Source: Methylovulum sp.
GTDB taxonomy: Bacteria; Pseudomonadota; Gammaproteobacteria; Methylococcales; Methylomonadaceae
Assembly: GCA_030653435.1 (NCBI GenBank)
Contig: JAURZI010000064.1
Span: 1-43,828, forward strand
Length of the DNA: 43,828 bases
Reading direction: 5' to 3'
Of this stretch, positions 8,255-18,700 are shown piece by piece (within the stretch, counting starts at the first letter, position 1; every line of letters begins with the position of its first letter). The notes below the pieces were generated by a model, which worked only from the letters and a program-made list of their open reading frames with translations, was not told the DNA's origin and ran no database searches. A program made the translations under genes and the position numbers.

Positions 8255-8330
8255 AATACCTGATTAAATTTCCGAAACACGACGGCGCTAAGCATTGCAA
8301 TCACACATTACTCAGCATCCTGATGCCGAA

Positions 8331-8870
8331 TTAGGGCGTGGTACGATAAAACTGGCTGATCTCTTCGCGCCACTGATCCCATTTATCGGCGCTGTCCGGC
8401 CAATGTTTCTTATCAAAACCCGGCGCCTTTTTTAAAGTGGTTTTGTCCACATTTAGCAAGTAGTATTCTTTATCGCGGACCCAATGTAATGCACTCCACG
8501 GCAAGGCAAACAACTTGTCGCCGACACCGAACAGGCCGCCAAAAGAAACGACGGCATACACGACTTGACCACTCTCCGGGTCGATCACCAGTTCCTTGAT
8601 ATCGCCAAGACTCTCATCATCCGGACTCTTCACCTTGGTGCCGATGATTTTGCTGGCCCGACTGACTTGTTGCATCGACTTATTGGCCTCATGGACAAGC
8701 TCGGCGGCCACCTTCTGGTTTTCTTGCTTAAGCTCCTGCTGGGTTTCTTTAACTTCCTGTTGTTTTTCGGCAAGCTCCTGCTGCTTCTCCTTGACGTCCG
8801 CCGCGCAGACAGTGCCTACTAAAGCGGCACTCAAAAGCGATACGGCCACCATCGGCATTAATTTTTTCAT
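8331..8870 (-). CDS. Exported PRC-barrel protein with Gln/Glu-rich coiled coil
   Basis: A 179-residue protein. The ATG at 8870 has GGAG 6 nt upstream and is preferred to an in-frame TTG at 8882. Residues about 1-23 are a signal peptide (ending VCA). Residues about 25-65 are a heptad-like coiled coil (repeats of EKQQELxE/KETQQEL). Residues about 75-155 are a PRC-barrel (IIGTKVKSPDDESLGDIKELVIDPESGQVVYAVVSFGG). PRC-barrel proteins of this type are common among bacterial stress proteins, and the barrel often mediates protein or RNA contacts; the partner here is unknown. A 20-bp motif copy lies 112 bp upstream. Confidence 0.85.
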   Translation of the reverse strand: MKKLMPMVAVSLLSAALVGTVCAADVKEKQQELAEKQQEVKETQQELKQENQKVAAELVHEANKSMQQVSRASKIIGTKVKSPDDESLGDIKELVIDPESGQVVYAVVSFGGLFGVGDKLFALPWSALHWVRDKEYYLLNVDKTTLKKAPGFDKKHWPDSADKWDQWREEISQFYRTTP

Positions 8871-8981
8871 ACGATGCTCCAATTCCTAAAAATAATCGGT
8901 ATCTCGGTAAATTTCGAGATCGGTTAGGCAGGGTGATGTTCCACAAACCCGGATCAAGCTTAACCGGGGCGCCAAACCCTG

Positions 8982-9001
8982 TCGGTACGTTATCGTACAT
9001 A
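8982..9001 (-). promoter_or_regulatory. Shared 20-bp stress-regulon motif, copy 4
   Basis: On the minus strand this reads TATGTACGATAACGTACCGA, 112 bp upstream of the PRC-barrel gene. The inner bases are an almost perfect palindrome around TA. It is paired with copy 5, which faces the other way. Confidence 0.7.
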
Positions 9002-9074
9002 AGCCCGCTATCGCTGATATGCCCTAGACATCCGATACCTCAGCCTTGAACCGCCACTAAGCCAATTGTCAATC

Positions 9075-9094
9075 TATGTGCGTTGCCGTACCGA
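9075..9094 (+). promoter_or_regulatory. Shared 20-bp stress-regulon motif, copy 5
   Basis: Reads TATGTGCGTTGCCGTACCGA, 106 bp upstream of the first csbD-like gene and oriented toward it. A GGGAAAC block lies about 56 bp downstream of the motif start, at the same spacing as in copy 6. Confidence 0.7.
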
Positions 9095-9199
9095 ATCTTG
9101 TTGATTTTGTCTGTACTGTTAAGCACAAGCGCTGGGAAACACCATTCCACGCTTTGCTTATGGCGATAAAGCCATAACCTTAATTATCTGGAGCCATTT

Positions 9200-9376
9200 A
9201 TGAACAAAGATCAAGTGCAAGGCCGAGTCGAAGCAAGTCAAGGTAAGATCAAAGAAGTCGTCGGCAAAATACTGGATGACAAAGCTATGGAACTGGACGG
9301 CAATGTCCAAAAAAATGTCGGCAAGGTTCAGGCAGGCTTCGGCGATCTCAAGGAAGACATTAAAAGCAGCCGTTAA
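9200..9376 (+). CDS. CsbD-family stress protein, paralogue 1
   Basis: A 58-residue, highly charged, Sec-less protein (MNKDQVQGRVEASQGKIKEV at the start). It carries the CsbD signatures of an N-terminal GRxE..QGKIKEVVGKI segment, a DGNVQKNVGKVQAGFGD repeat and an acidic/basic end. CsbD-like proteins (Bacillus CsbD, E. coli YjbJ) are abundant general-stress proteins of unknown biochemical role, predicted to form short helices. GGAG lies 6 nt before the ATG. It is near-identical in design to the 9998 gene, and the SmbP-like gene starts 64 bp later, probably in the same transcript. Confidence 0.9.
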   Translation: MNKDQVQGRVEASQGKIKEVVGKILDDKAMELDGNVQKNVGKVQAGFGDLKEDIKSSR

Positions 9377-9440
9377 TACGCGCCTCGAACAAGCTAGCCG
9401 CACAACTACGATTCACAACCACTTTCCACAAGAGATCATT

Positions 9441-9758
9441 ATGAAAACTAACCACATCAAACCCACTATGTTATGGATCGGTATCGCCATGGCCCTTGCT
9501 TCAGCCTTCACTTATGCCGCCGAAAGCCACATGGCGGAAGCACTGAAGCATGCTGAAGCCGCAGCCACTGCCACCGACAGCAAAACCACCGCCGAACATG
9601 CGGAACTGGCAAAGACGCATGCGACCGCTGCCAATGAACATCTGGATGCAGGCATTACCAGCCTTAATGACGCGATTGACCATGCCAAACTGAAGCATAC
9701 TGACTTGGCAAAAACGTCCGCTGAAGAAGCCGTAACACATTTGAAAGCTGCACAATAA
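9441..9758 (+). CDS. SmbP-like periplasmic His-rich metal-binding protein
   Basis: A 105-residue exported protein. The ATG at 9441 is preceded by AAGAGATCATT and begins a signal peptide (about 1-26, ending TYA). The mature protein is an Ala/His/Glu-rich helical repeat with eight His spaced in H-x-x-x-A-rich units (SHMAEALKHAEAA, AEHAELAKTHA, NEHLDAGI, DHAKLKHTDLA, VTHLKAA). This matches the layout of the small metal-binding protein SmbP of Nitrosomonas europaea, a periplasmic four-helix copper binder. Metal binding here is inferred from the His pattern. It sits between two csbD copies and ahead of an intrinsic terminator. Confidence 0.75.
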   Translation: MKTNHIKPTMLWIGIAMALASAFTYAAESHMAEALKHAEAAATATDSKTTAEHAELAKTHATAANEHLDAGITSLNDAIDHAKLKHTDLAKTSAEEAVTHLKAAQ

Positions 9759-9781
9759 ACGACTGTAGGTACCGCCAGTTT

Positions 9782-9809
9782 CGGCGGGGGTATCATGACC
9801 CGCCGTTTT
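9782..9809 (+). terminator. Intrinsic terminator after the SmbP-like gene
   Basis: CGGCGGG (9782-9788) pairs with CCCGCCG (9799-9805) across a 10-nt loop and is followed by TTTTA. It separates the csbD1/SmbP-like unit from the second csbD. Confidence 0.75.
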
Positions 9810-9873
9810 ACCCCTCTGGCAATCCATTAAATTCAGCCGCTGTTTAAAAACGGCGCGCCCACCATCCTTAAAT

Positions 9874-9893
9874 TATGTACGCTAGCGCACAGA
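9874..9893 (+). promoter_or_regulatory. Shared 20-bp stress-regulon motif, copy 6
   Basis: Reads TATGTACGCTAGCGCACAGA, 105 bp upstream of the second csbD-like gene. The spacing to the start codon is essentially the same as for copies 3, 4 and 5. Confidence 0.7.
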
Positions 9894-9997
9894 TCGGATG
9901 CCGTTTTGCGCGTATGTTTTGCACTAAGCGATGGGAAACATCAACCCACACTTTGGTCATGCCTATCTGGTCATGGCTAACACATCAGGAGACACTC

Positions 9998-10174
9998 ATG
10001 AACAAAGATCAAATAAAAGGCCGGGTCGAAGAAGTCAAAGGCAAGGTAAAGGAAGCTACCGGCGTGATACTGGACGACAAGGGCTTGGAGCTGGAAGGCA
10101 ATGTTCAAAAAAATGTCGGCAAAGTCCAGGCGGGCTTTGGCGATCTCAAGGAAGACATTAAAGAAGACGAGTAA
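9998..10174 (+). CDS. CsbD-family stress protein, paralogue 2
   Basis: A 58-residue protein, the same length as the 9200 gene product. It shares the block NVQKNVGKVQAGFGDLKEDI exactly and most of the N-terminus (MNKDQIKGRVEEVKGKVKEA). The end is more acidic (KEDE rather than KSSR). AGGAG lies 7 nt before the ATG. Protein, upstream motif and intervening GGGAAAC block are all shared with the first copy, so this is a duplication that included the promoter. The role is presumably general stress protection; the biochemistry of CsbD proteins is unknown. Confidence 0.9.
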   Translation: MNKDQIKGRVEEVKGKVKEATGVILDDKGLELEGNVQKNVGKVQAGFGDLKEDIKEDE

Positions 10175-10367
10175 AACGGGCGCTACGGTGCGGGCATACT
10201 ACCTCTTTTGGTGTCCTGCACCGGTAGCAATAAGATATCCCCTTCAAAGCCTTGCACGGATGATAGGCCAAGCTCACCGGTTTATAGGTGCGCGCCACTT
10301 TGACCGCCATTGCTTTGACTGTGGCATATTTCGCCGCCAATAGGCGGCCTCTTAAGGAGAATTACCA

Positions 10368-10517
10368 ATGCTTGAAAGTATAGCGCTCATTCTAATCATC
10401 CTGTGGGTACTGGGTCTGGTCTCCGCGTACACGCTGGGCGGATTTATCCACATCCTGCTGGTTATTGCGGTCATCGTAATACTGTTGCGCGTCATCCAGG
10501 GCCGACGTGTACTTTAA
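10368..10517 (+). CDS. Lmo0937-family small membrane protein
   Basis: A 49-residue protein made of two hydrophobic helices (about 3-20 and 27-42) joined by a short YTLGGFIH turn and ending in RVIQGRRVL. This is the pattern of Lmo0937-like small membrane proteins (ILWVLGL..., GGFIHILLVIAVI). Its function is unknown; relatives are often near stress genes. AAGGAG lies 8 nt before the ATG. A GCCGCC/GGCGGC hairpin (10333-10348) just upstream of the ribosome-binding site could influence translation or terminate upstream transcription. Confidence 0.85.
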   Translation: MLESIALILIILWVLGLVSAYTLGGFIHILLVIAVIVILLRVIQGRRVL

Positions 10518-10605
10518 TGCCGATCCAGCGTATCGGCCCATAGCAGGCACGCTTAACGCGTCCCTCAAGTTTAACGGCAAATTTATTCGTATTAGGAGCG
10601 TAAAA

Positions 10606-10827
10606 ATGAACGCGATCAAATTAGTGGCCATGCTACTGATCATAGCCGGCCTACTGGGTTTGGCTTATGGCCGTTTCAGTTATACCCGTGAAACACAAGA
10701 GGCCAAGTTAGGCCCCTTGGAGTTGACCGTTAAAGAAACAGAAACCGTCAATGTGCCGGTGTGGGCAGGTGTGGCAGCGATAGTCGTTGGTGGCGGCGCT
10801 TTACTGTTTGCAAGTAAGAAAAACTAA
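10606..10827 (+). CDS. DUF3185-like small membrane protein
   Basis: A 73-residue protein with an N-terminal helix (about 4-22), a polar periplasmic-type segment with LGPLELTVKETETVNVPVW, and a C-terminal helix (about 51-69) ending SKKN. This fits the small two-helix DUF3185-type proteins of proteobacteria; no function is known. The ATG at 10606 has TTAGGAG with 8-nt spacing. It follows the Lmo0937-like gene by 88 bp on the same strand and may share its transcript. Confidence 0.75.
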   Translation: MNAIKLVAMLLIIAGLLGLAYGRFSYTRETQEAKLGPLELTVKETETVNVPVWAGVAAIVVGGGALLFASKKN

Positions 10828-11095
10828 CAGCCATGCCAGGGGCGCGCTAACCACAAGACTTGCAAAAGCTATGCGGGAAACTTGGGCTGCGGCTTGCCCC
10901 ACCAGGCTAACACGTTTGGTTCATGATAATGCCCTGACGGGACCAAGCTCACCGCGTCATGTCAATCCCTATTCCCAAGAACACCTGCACAACCCCAATC
11001 GGCACAATCGCCCCATTCCCCAGTAAACTTTTATAATACGACGCTTATCCGTTATATTTACCAACCGCCGCACAAACCCTCACCCGGAGCATGTT

Positions 11096-11959
11096 ATGAG
11101 TGGGAAATCGAGCAGGGTTTGGGCCTTATTTAGCCTTGCCATAAAAAAGTTCTTACAGATGAATGGGGCGCAATTGGCTGCGGCCTTCGCCCACTACGCG
11201 TTCTTTTCACTGTTTCCTTTAATCGTGTTGTTTGTCACCATTGCCTCGATGTTTATAGACCACGTCCGCGCCGGAACGGAGGTCATTGCTTATGTTGAAA
11301 GCTACGTCCCCATTAGCGGCGACATGCAACATTATATTTTTGACACCATCACCGGCGTAGTCAACACACGCGGGCAAGCCAGCGCAATTGCCCTGCTGAT
11401 GCTCGTTTGGGCCGCCATGCAATTCTTTACCACACTGGTATATGCCGCCAATCGGGCATGGGCCATCCAGACTTCCAATGGGTCGCTGCTACTCAAAAGC
11501 CTGGGGTTTCTCGTTATGATGATCATCGCGATGCTTGCGGTTGTCGCGGTGCCGATGCCGGTACTGGTGATTATGGCTAGGGATTGGCTATTGCCGGTGG
11601 ATGCTGACAGTTTTTGGGGCTATGCCCTGGGCAGTTTTTTGATGCCTAGCGCCGTGGTGTTTACCGGCTTGAGTCTGTTTTACCGGTTCGCGCCCAACCG
11701 GCCTACGCGCTTTGCCGAAGTCTGGCTTGCCGGCTTATGTGCCGCCGCGCTTTTGCAAGTGGCCGAAAATGTGTTCGTCATTTATCTCCAGGATTTCGCC
11801 ACATTCAATGTCGTCTATGGGGCATTCGGCGGGATCATGGCGTTGCTGTTATGGATTTACCTTTCCGGTTGCATCGTTATCTTCGGCGCCTGCCTGTGCG
11901 CCGCCCAAGCTGAAATGCTTGCAGCCTGCCAAATTCCCAGGCACGCAGGGACAGAATAA
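11096..11959 (+). CDS. YihY/BrkB-family integral membrane protein
   Basis: A 287-residue inner-membrane protein with about six helices. It has the family hallmarks: FAHYAFFSLFPLIVL near residue 30, a VWAAMQFFTTLVYAANRAW block near 103-121 and an NVVYGAFGGIMALLLWIYLSGCIVIFGA block near 240-268. The family (YihY, BrkB) was once called ribonuclease BN; that annotation is wrong, and the transported substrate or role is not established. CGGAGC lies upstream of the ATG. It stands as a single gene between the small-membrane-protein cluster and a convergent flavoprotein gene. Confidence 0.9.
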   Translation: MSGKSSRVWALFSLAIKKFLQMNGAQLAAAFAHYAFFSLFPLIVLFVTIASMFIDHVRAGTEVIAYVESYVPISGDMQHYIFDTITGVVNTRGQASAIALLMLVWAAMQFFTTLVYAANRAWAIQTSNGSLLLKSLGFLVMMIIAMLAVVAVPMPVLVIMARDWLLPVDADSFWGYALGSFLMPSAVVFTGLSLFYRFAPNRPTRFAEVWLAGLCAAALLQVAENVFVIYLQDFATFNVVYGAFGGIMALLLWIYLSGCIVIFGACLCAAQAEMLAACQIPRHAGTE

Positions 11960-12065
11960 TTAAGACCTTCATAATTTAAAAATCCGAAGGTATCAGGCAT
12001 CGGCGGCGAGTTATAACGTTTGCTTTTTTGCACATTCCTAAGCCCATTGCAATACACACCGGCAC

Positions 12066-12656
12066 TTATTTAGCACTACGCCCCATCACTTCCAGCTTAT
12101 CAAGCCAGCGCTTCCTTGTGTTATCGTCTATCGCATCCACCCCGCCAATCAGGGTTTCTTGGGTAGGCTTGATACCACTGAATGCCAAAATATTCCTTTC
12201 CAGGCTTTTCAAGCTATGGGCTAGAAAATACCAGCGATAAATAAACGCGGGCATGCCCATAGTCACAACAATATGCGCGGTTTTGCCGGTGAGCAGTTTT
12301 TTCCAAAATCCCCCTGCACTGGCAGGGGACGCTGCAAAACCAGGCCTAATTACCTGTTCCAGAAAAGCTTTCAAATAGGCCGGCATGGAACCTAGCCATA
12401 GAGGATAAATAATGACTAAGTGCTGTGCCCATGCAATGGTCTGCTGCGCTGGTCTAAGCGCCTCAGGCGTATCACCCCCATAAAAATCCGCCTGGGTGCG
12501 TAATATAGGAAATTCGATGCAGGCAATATCAATGACCTGGACTTTATGCCCGGAAGCCTCAGCGCCTTTAACATAAGCTTTTGCCAACGCATGGCAAAAA
12601 CGGTTACCAGCGGGGTCAGGGTGCCCTTGGATAAGGGCGATCTGTTTAATTTCCAT
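12066..12656 (-). CDS. NAD(P)H-quinone-reductase-like flavoprotein
   Basis: A 196-residue cytoplasmic protein with the flavodoxin-like fold of the NQO1/KefF/MdaB group. It shows the FMN/FAD phosphate loop (ALIQGHPDPAGNRFCHAL, about 6-23), the AQHLVIIYPLWLGSMPAYLKAFLEQVI block (about 80-106) and an ILAFSGIKP segment (about 157-165). It probably reduces quinones by two electrons with NAD(P)H, a detoxification role. The ATG at 12656 follows GGTGG with 6-nt spacing; an in-frame GTG at 12665 lacks one. It lies downstream of the glucan synthase on the same strand after a gap of about 120 bp. Confidence 0.85.
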   Translation of the reverse strand: MEIKQIALIQGHPDPAGNRFCHALAKAYVKGAEASGHKVQVIDIACIEFPILRTQADFYGGDTPEALRPAQQTIAWAQHLVIIYPLWLGSMPAYLKAFLEQVIRPGFAASPASAGGFWKKLLTGKTAHIVVTMGMPAFIYRWYFLAHSLKSLERNILAFSGIKPTQETLIGGVDAIDDNTRKRWLDKLEVMGRSAK

Positions 12657-12783
12657 TGTTTCCACCGTGTAGACTGAATTATAAAGTTAGCGAATGTCGC
12701 ACATGATAAACGGAAACGGTGTCCCGCGTTCCCGCTAATTTAAGTTGAAACCCAACCCAATATAAGGCGACACAACAGCCCCA

Positions 12784-15700
12784 TTAACCCATGACGACCC
12801 GCACCTGATGCACACGCCCGTCATCCTGTAAACAGATGCCCTGCCCCAAGGTCTGGCGCTCCCCATCCAGCTCTAACCTGACAACACCGCACATGACACC
12901 GTTCGGGTTTTCAACCAGGATGTCATAGCGGCTGGTTTCATGCTGGTAAACCATGCTGTAACTGCGCCATTCCTTGGGGATACAAGGCACGAACTGTAAT
13001 CGGCCCGCGTCAACCTGTAAACCCAGAATGGACTCCAGTCCGGCACGGTAATACCAACCCGCAGCCCCCGTGTACCAAGTCCACCCGCCGCGCCTGACAT
13101 GGGGAGGCTCGGCATAAATATCCGCTGCCAGCACATAAGGCTCCACCTTATAAGCATATATGCCGGTGCGGGTGGCGGTGCGCTTGATCGGATTCAGCAT
13201 ACGCAACAACTCCATCGCTTGGTCGCCATCACCCAACATGGCATAAGCGATGACCGACCAGATGGCGGCATGGGTATACTGCCCGCCGTTTTCACGCACA
13301 CCTGGGGGATAGCCCTTGATATAACCGGGGTCGCGTTCGGTTTTATCAAAGGGCGGTGTAAACAGCAACACTAACTCGTCGCCGTCGCGAACCAGGTATT
13401 CCTGTACCGAATTCATCGCACGGCGCACCCGTTCATCATCGCCGACCCCGGAAATAACCGCCCAGCTCTGGGCAATCGAATCGATGCGGCACTCCGCATT
13501 GGCGGCGGAGCCTAAAGGCGTACCGTCATCGAAATAGGCGCGCCGGTACCAGGCGCCATCCCATGCCTGCTCTTCCACGGCAAGTTTCAGCTGCTTGGTG
13601 TGTCCGCGCCAGCGGTTTGCCCGTTCAATATCGCCACGCATGTCCGCAATACTGGCGAATTTTGCCAAGGTGGTCATCAGGAACCACGCCAGCCACACAC
13701 TTTCGCCCTTACCCTGGTTGCCCACCCGATTCATGCCGTCATTCCAATCACCGCTGCCCATCAAAGGCAGTCCGTGCACGCCGGTTGCCAGACTCAGATC
13801 GAGTGCGCGGGCACAGTGTTCGAACAGGCTGGCTTGCTGTGTGGACTGGGTCGGTTCAAAATAAGCATCGTCCTGTTCCGGCGCCAGCTTAGGCCCGTCC
13901 AGAAAGGCCACCGCTTCGTCCAGCACCTTCATATCGCCGCTCACCTTGAGGTAATGCGCGACGACGTAAGGCAACCATACCCGATCATCGGAAAAATGCG
14001 TGCGTACGCCACGGCCTGTCGGGGGATGCCACCAATGCTGCACATCACCCTCACCAAACTGACGGGCCGCAGCACGCAGCAAATGGGCACGGGTCAGATC
14101 GGGCCTAGCCACAGCCAGCGCCATGCAATCCTGGAGTTGGTCACGGAAGCCAAAGGCGCCGCCCACCTGATAGAAACCCGCCCTGGCCCACAACCGGCAA
14201 CTCAGCGTTTGATACAGTAGCCAACGGTTCAGCAGCATGTCCAATTCGCGATCCGGTGTTTTCACCTGTACCTTGCCCAGCATTTTTCCCCACGACTGCG
14301 TCACTTGGGCAAACACTTCCGCCACCTGAGTGTCCCGGTACCGTTGCACCAATGCGCTGGCTTGGTTGCGATCTGCGCCCTGCCCCAGCAAAAAAACGAT
14401 TTCGATGCGCCCGTTCGGAGCAAGTTCGATATCCGTTTGCAAAGCCGCACAGGGATCCAGTCCCGCACCGATACGGTTTTTCAAAGACGTGGCGTTAAGC
14501 AAAGCTGCCGGCGCATCCAGGCTGCCGTTGCGCCCGATAAATTCACTGCGGTTGGCTGTCCAGTCCGTCTGCAAACCGCAAAGGTCGGCGAAGGCGACAC
14601 GTTCACCGAATTCCGCATCCCTGGGGTTATAGGCGAACAACGCCCCCGTAACCGGATCAAGTTCAGTGATAATATGCGCCGCAGTAACGCTACGCGAGGC
14701 GCCGAGCACCCATTCGACATAGGCCGTCACCGATAACTTGCGGGGGCGCCCGGAAACATTCGTCAGCGTCAAAGCCGACAGCTTGACCGGATCATCAGGG
14801 CTGACAAATTGCAGCAATTCGCTGTGTATGCCATGCGAAGCGTGTTCAAAACGGCTATAGCCCTGCCCGTGACGTATGATATAACCGGCATTGTCAACCC
14901 GGATCGGCAGGACGGTCGGACTCCATAACTCGCCGGTTTCGTCGTCGCGTAGATAAAAAACTTCGCCGGGCGTATCGCAGACCGGGTCGTTCGACCAGGG
15001 CGTCAACTGATTTTCGCGGCTGTTGCCGGACCATGTGCAACCGCTGCCCAATTCCGAAACGGTAAAACCGAACTCCGCATTGGCAATGACATTAATCCAT
15101 GGCGCGGGCGTCCATTGACCGTTGTCCAGGACGATGACATATTCGCGCCCGTCTTCGGCGAAACCGCCGAGACCATTGAAAAACTCCAGCGGCGGCACGG
15201 CCAATGCGGGAGCATAACTTACAGGGACGGACGGGGCTTTCGGCACGACAAATGCAGCTATAGGGCGTGACCGCCTTAACAGTTGCTCGGCCAATGTGCC
15301 GCGACTGCTGACCAGCACCACGCGCGCGACGGTTTGCAACAGCAAGCGCTCCTCTATCGTCAACTGATCGACGCGCATGACAAAAACCGCACCCTGATTG
15401 TCGTGCTCCTGACGGTTCAAAAAGGCCAGGTTTTCGCGCACCATGCCCTCCAAAAAAGCCTGCAAATCATCAACATAAGATAGCTCTTTTTCGTTCAAAA
15501 TAAGCAAATCGACAATCAGGCCTTTCATGCGCCAGTATTCATGAGCCCGCAACAATTGCTCGACGATGGTACGGTCTTCGTACTCCGCCACCCTCAACAA
15601 CACAATCGGATGGTCTCCAGAGATACCGTACCGCCACAATCCGGTGACGTTTAAGGTGTTCAATTGCATCAACTTACCCGCCGAGCGTAGAGAGGGGTCG

Positions 15701-18700
15701 GCATACAGCAAACGGTTGGCCACATCCTGAAACAGCTGCGCCTCATCCGGTTTGGTACGCAAATGATGCAGTTGTATGTGGGCATGCGTCCACGCCAGCG
15801 CGGACACCCGTTCGAATGCGGTCAGACTGTGATATTTATCGGCCAGCTCCTCCGCCGCCTGACGTGAGGACGCGACCAAAGTCGTGAACGTTAAATGGGC
15901 CGTGGTGCCTGCGGCTATACGCACCCGTGTACGCAGGCTGAAAATCGGGTCAAGCACCGCACCCACGGTGTTCGTCAAGGGACGTCCGTCCATCACAGCT
16001 ATCGGTTCCCGTAACGTTTGTCCCCGTCCGATAAAACGGGCGCGGTCGGTTTCATATTGAAAACCGCCAGCCGGTTGGCTGCCCGCCAGGACATGGGCAG
16101 CCCAAAGTGTAGTGTCACCGGCGCTACGCGGTCGTCTATGGGCAATCAGCGCATGCGTCTGAGGCAGATGTTCGGTGTGGACGAACAAATTGGAGAACGC
16201 CGGGTGGGCAATGTCGGCAGGCGATGTAGCGAGGACAATCTCCGCATAGGACGTGATTTCAATTTCTCTGGCGCGCGGGCCGTTATTGGTCAGGCTCAAG
16301 CGGCGAATTTCCGCATCATCTTCCGGTGAAACGACGATTTCCAGCGTAGTGGCGATATTGCCATCAGTACGGGTAAGCCGGACACGGTCTTCGGCAAAAA
16401 GCACGTCGTAAGCATCGGGCATCGCAACGGTCGGCTGATAACCCGCCGACCACACCTGACCGCTGGTGACATCCCGCAAATACAGATAACTGCCCCAAGC
16501 ATCGCGGGTCACATCTTCACGCCAGCGCGTCACGGCCAGATTTCGCCACTGGCTATAACCCGAACCGGCGGCGGTGACCATCACCGCATAACGACCATTG
16601 GACAGCAGATGCGCCGAAGGTGTCTGCGATGTCGGCGCAGGGATACGCCGGACGGGCGGCTGCACGGAATCCTTAACTTCGGCCAGCGCCTGGAGGACAG
16701 GCAAGCTACTGGTGTCTGCACCGCGTGGGATGCGCTCCTGCAACAACAAATCAGCAGCCTGGATTAACGGCGCGCGATGGAAACGGTGGCGCATCAGTCC
16801 GTCATGGACAACATTCGCGAAAGCCACCAGAGACATACCTTGGTGGTGGGCCATATAACAGCGCACCATCGCGTAGCGCTGACCCTCTGCAAGTCGAATC
16901 CGGGTAAAATCCAGCGCTTCATAGAAACCGTAGCGTCCCAATGCCCCCAGTTCTTGCAAACGCGCGAAGTTTTCCACGGCGGCATGGGGCAAATACATAG
17001 CCGCTAAAGCCGTGGCGTAGGGGGCAATCACCAGATCGTCGTCCAGGCCGCGCTTCATGCCCAGGTCGGGCACGCCAAAAGCGGCATATTGATATGTCGA
17101 ATACAGGTCACGCCCGTTGAAAGCCGATTCCGAAACACCCCACGGGATGCCAAAGTGTTTGCCATAGTCAATCTGCCGCAACACCACTAGGCGGCAAGTC
17201 TGGTCAAGCAAGCTGTAGCGCGGCGTGAACGTCACCAAAGACGGCATCAAATATTCGAACATGGATCCCGACCAGGACAACAGCACGGTGCCATGTGCCG
17301 CGCGGGTCACTCGCCGTCCCAGGTGGAACCAGTGGGTATCCGGCACATCGCGCTTGGCGATGGCGATAAAACTGGCGAGACGCGCTTCGGATGCCAGCAA
17401 ATCGTAATAGCTGGGATCCAGCATGCCTTCTGTGACACGATAGCCTATCGAGAATAAATGGCAGCTGCGGTCATACAGGAAACCAAAATCCATATCATGG
17501 AACAAACTGTCCAACCGGTTAGCCATGTTTTCTAACCGCGCCGTAAGCGCTGAGGCTTGCGCTTCCGCCTGCCGCAGCGTCACCGCCAATAAAGCTAGGT
17601 CGGCAGAGGCCGGAGAACTCTCAGGTAAGGCCTTGAGATCAGCCAAGATCCGCAGATAGCTCGCCGAGAGTCCATTAAGTTGGCCAGCTAAATTCATGTT
17701 CACTGTCGGATCTTGCGTTTCCGGGCGTGCACTGGCATCAAGCCGGCCCGCAACATAAATCCACGGCAGCAAACCATTCACATCACGCACATGGGAGCGG
17801 ACATCATTGCGTAGCAACTTTGCCCAAGCCAACACGTCGTTGTCCGGGCTATCGCCGCGTTCCGCAGCATAGGCGCGGGCCAAATCATGCAAGGTTTCGG
17901 TGGCGGCTGTCAGTTGCCGCCATAAACCACCCCAACCGTTAGCATCCAGCGGATGGCTAGCCAGCAGCTCGCCAATCGCGGCATTTTTATGGCACAGTTC
18001 CTTTAATGTAACGGTAAGCGTCCGCCGGTCATCACTGATGTTAGCCAGTGCGTCCGTCAGCAGTTGCTGCGTGTCCGCCAGTCCGGTCAACGCATTGGCT
18101 AGCGCCAGCGGCCGTTCCAACAGTTCCCTGCAGACTTCGGCCAGCGTCAGCAGATGCCCTGCCAGATTGCCGCTGTCTACAGTTGATATGTAACTGGGTT
18201 CCAACACGCGCAGACTCTGGGTGTCGTACCAGTTATAAAAATGCCCATGCAACCGTGGCAGTGCAGCCAGCGTTTTCAACGTGGCTTCAAGCCGGTCTAC
18301 CGTATCCATCAGGCCGAGCCAGCCGAAATCGCGGGCTGCCACGACGGACAACAGATAAAGGCCAAAATTAGTGGGTGAACTTCTATGCGCGATAACGGGT
18401 TGCGGATCTTCCTGAAAATTATCGGGCGGCAGGTCGTTTTCCCCGGCGGTCACGAAGGTCGTGAAAAACCGCCAGATACGCCTGCCTATCAAGCGCAGCC
18501 TTGCGCTATCATCGGACAGCAGCGCTTCGGAACTATCGGCGCTGGGCGTCAAGCTTAAGGCGCGGGCAACTAAGGGCGCTAACCACCATAACAACAAAAA
18601 GGGTGCGGCAAGGTTGATATTGCCAGGATTGGACAATAACACCACTGCACCGGCGCCGATGACGATGGTAGACGAGCCGAACAGCGGACGGATGAGGCTT

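Noticed and set aside
9276-9440. Long upstream extension of the SmbP-like frame
   Set aside because: It overlaps the first csbD gene; the signal peptide and ribosome-binding site support the start at 9441.
10281-10305. Possible ninth copy of the 20-bp motif before the Lmo0937-like gene
   Set aside because: It keeps only GGTGCGC-like similarity and lacks the invariant CG-N-AC-N-GA right half.
13600-14220. 206-codon antisense frame within the GH94 part of the glucan synthase
   Set aside because: Same reason: a shadow of the real minus-strand gene, no domain and no ribosome-binding site.
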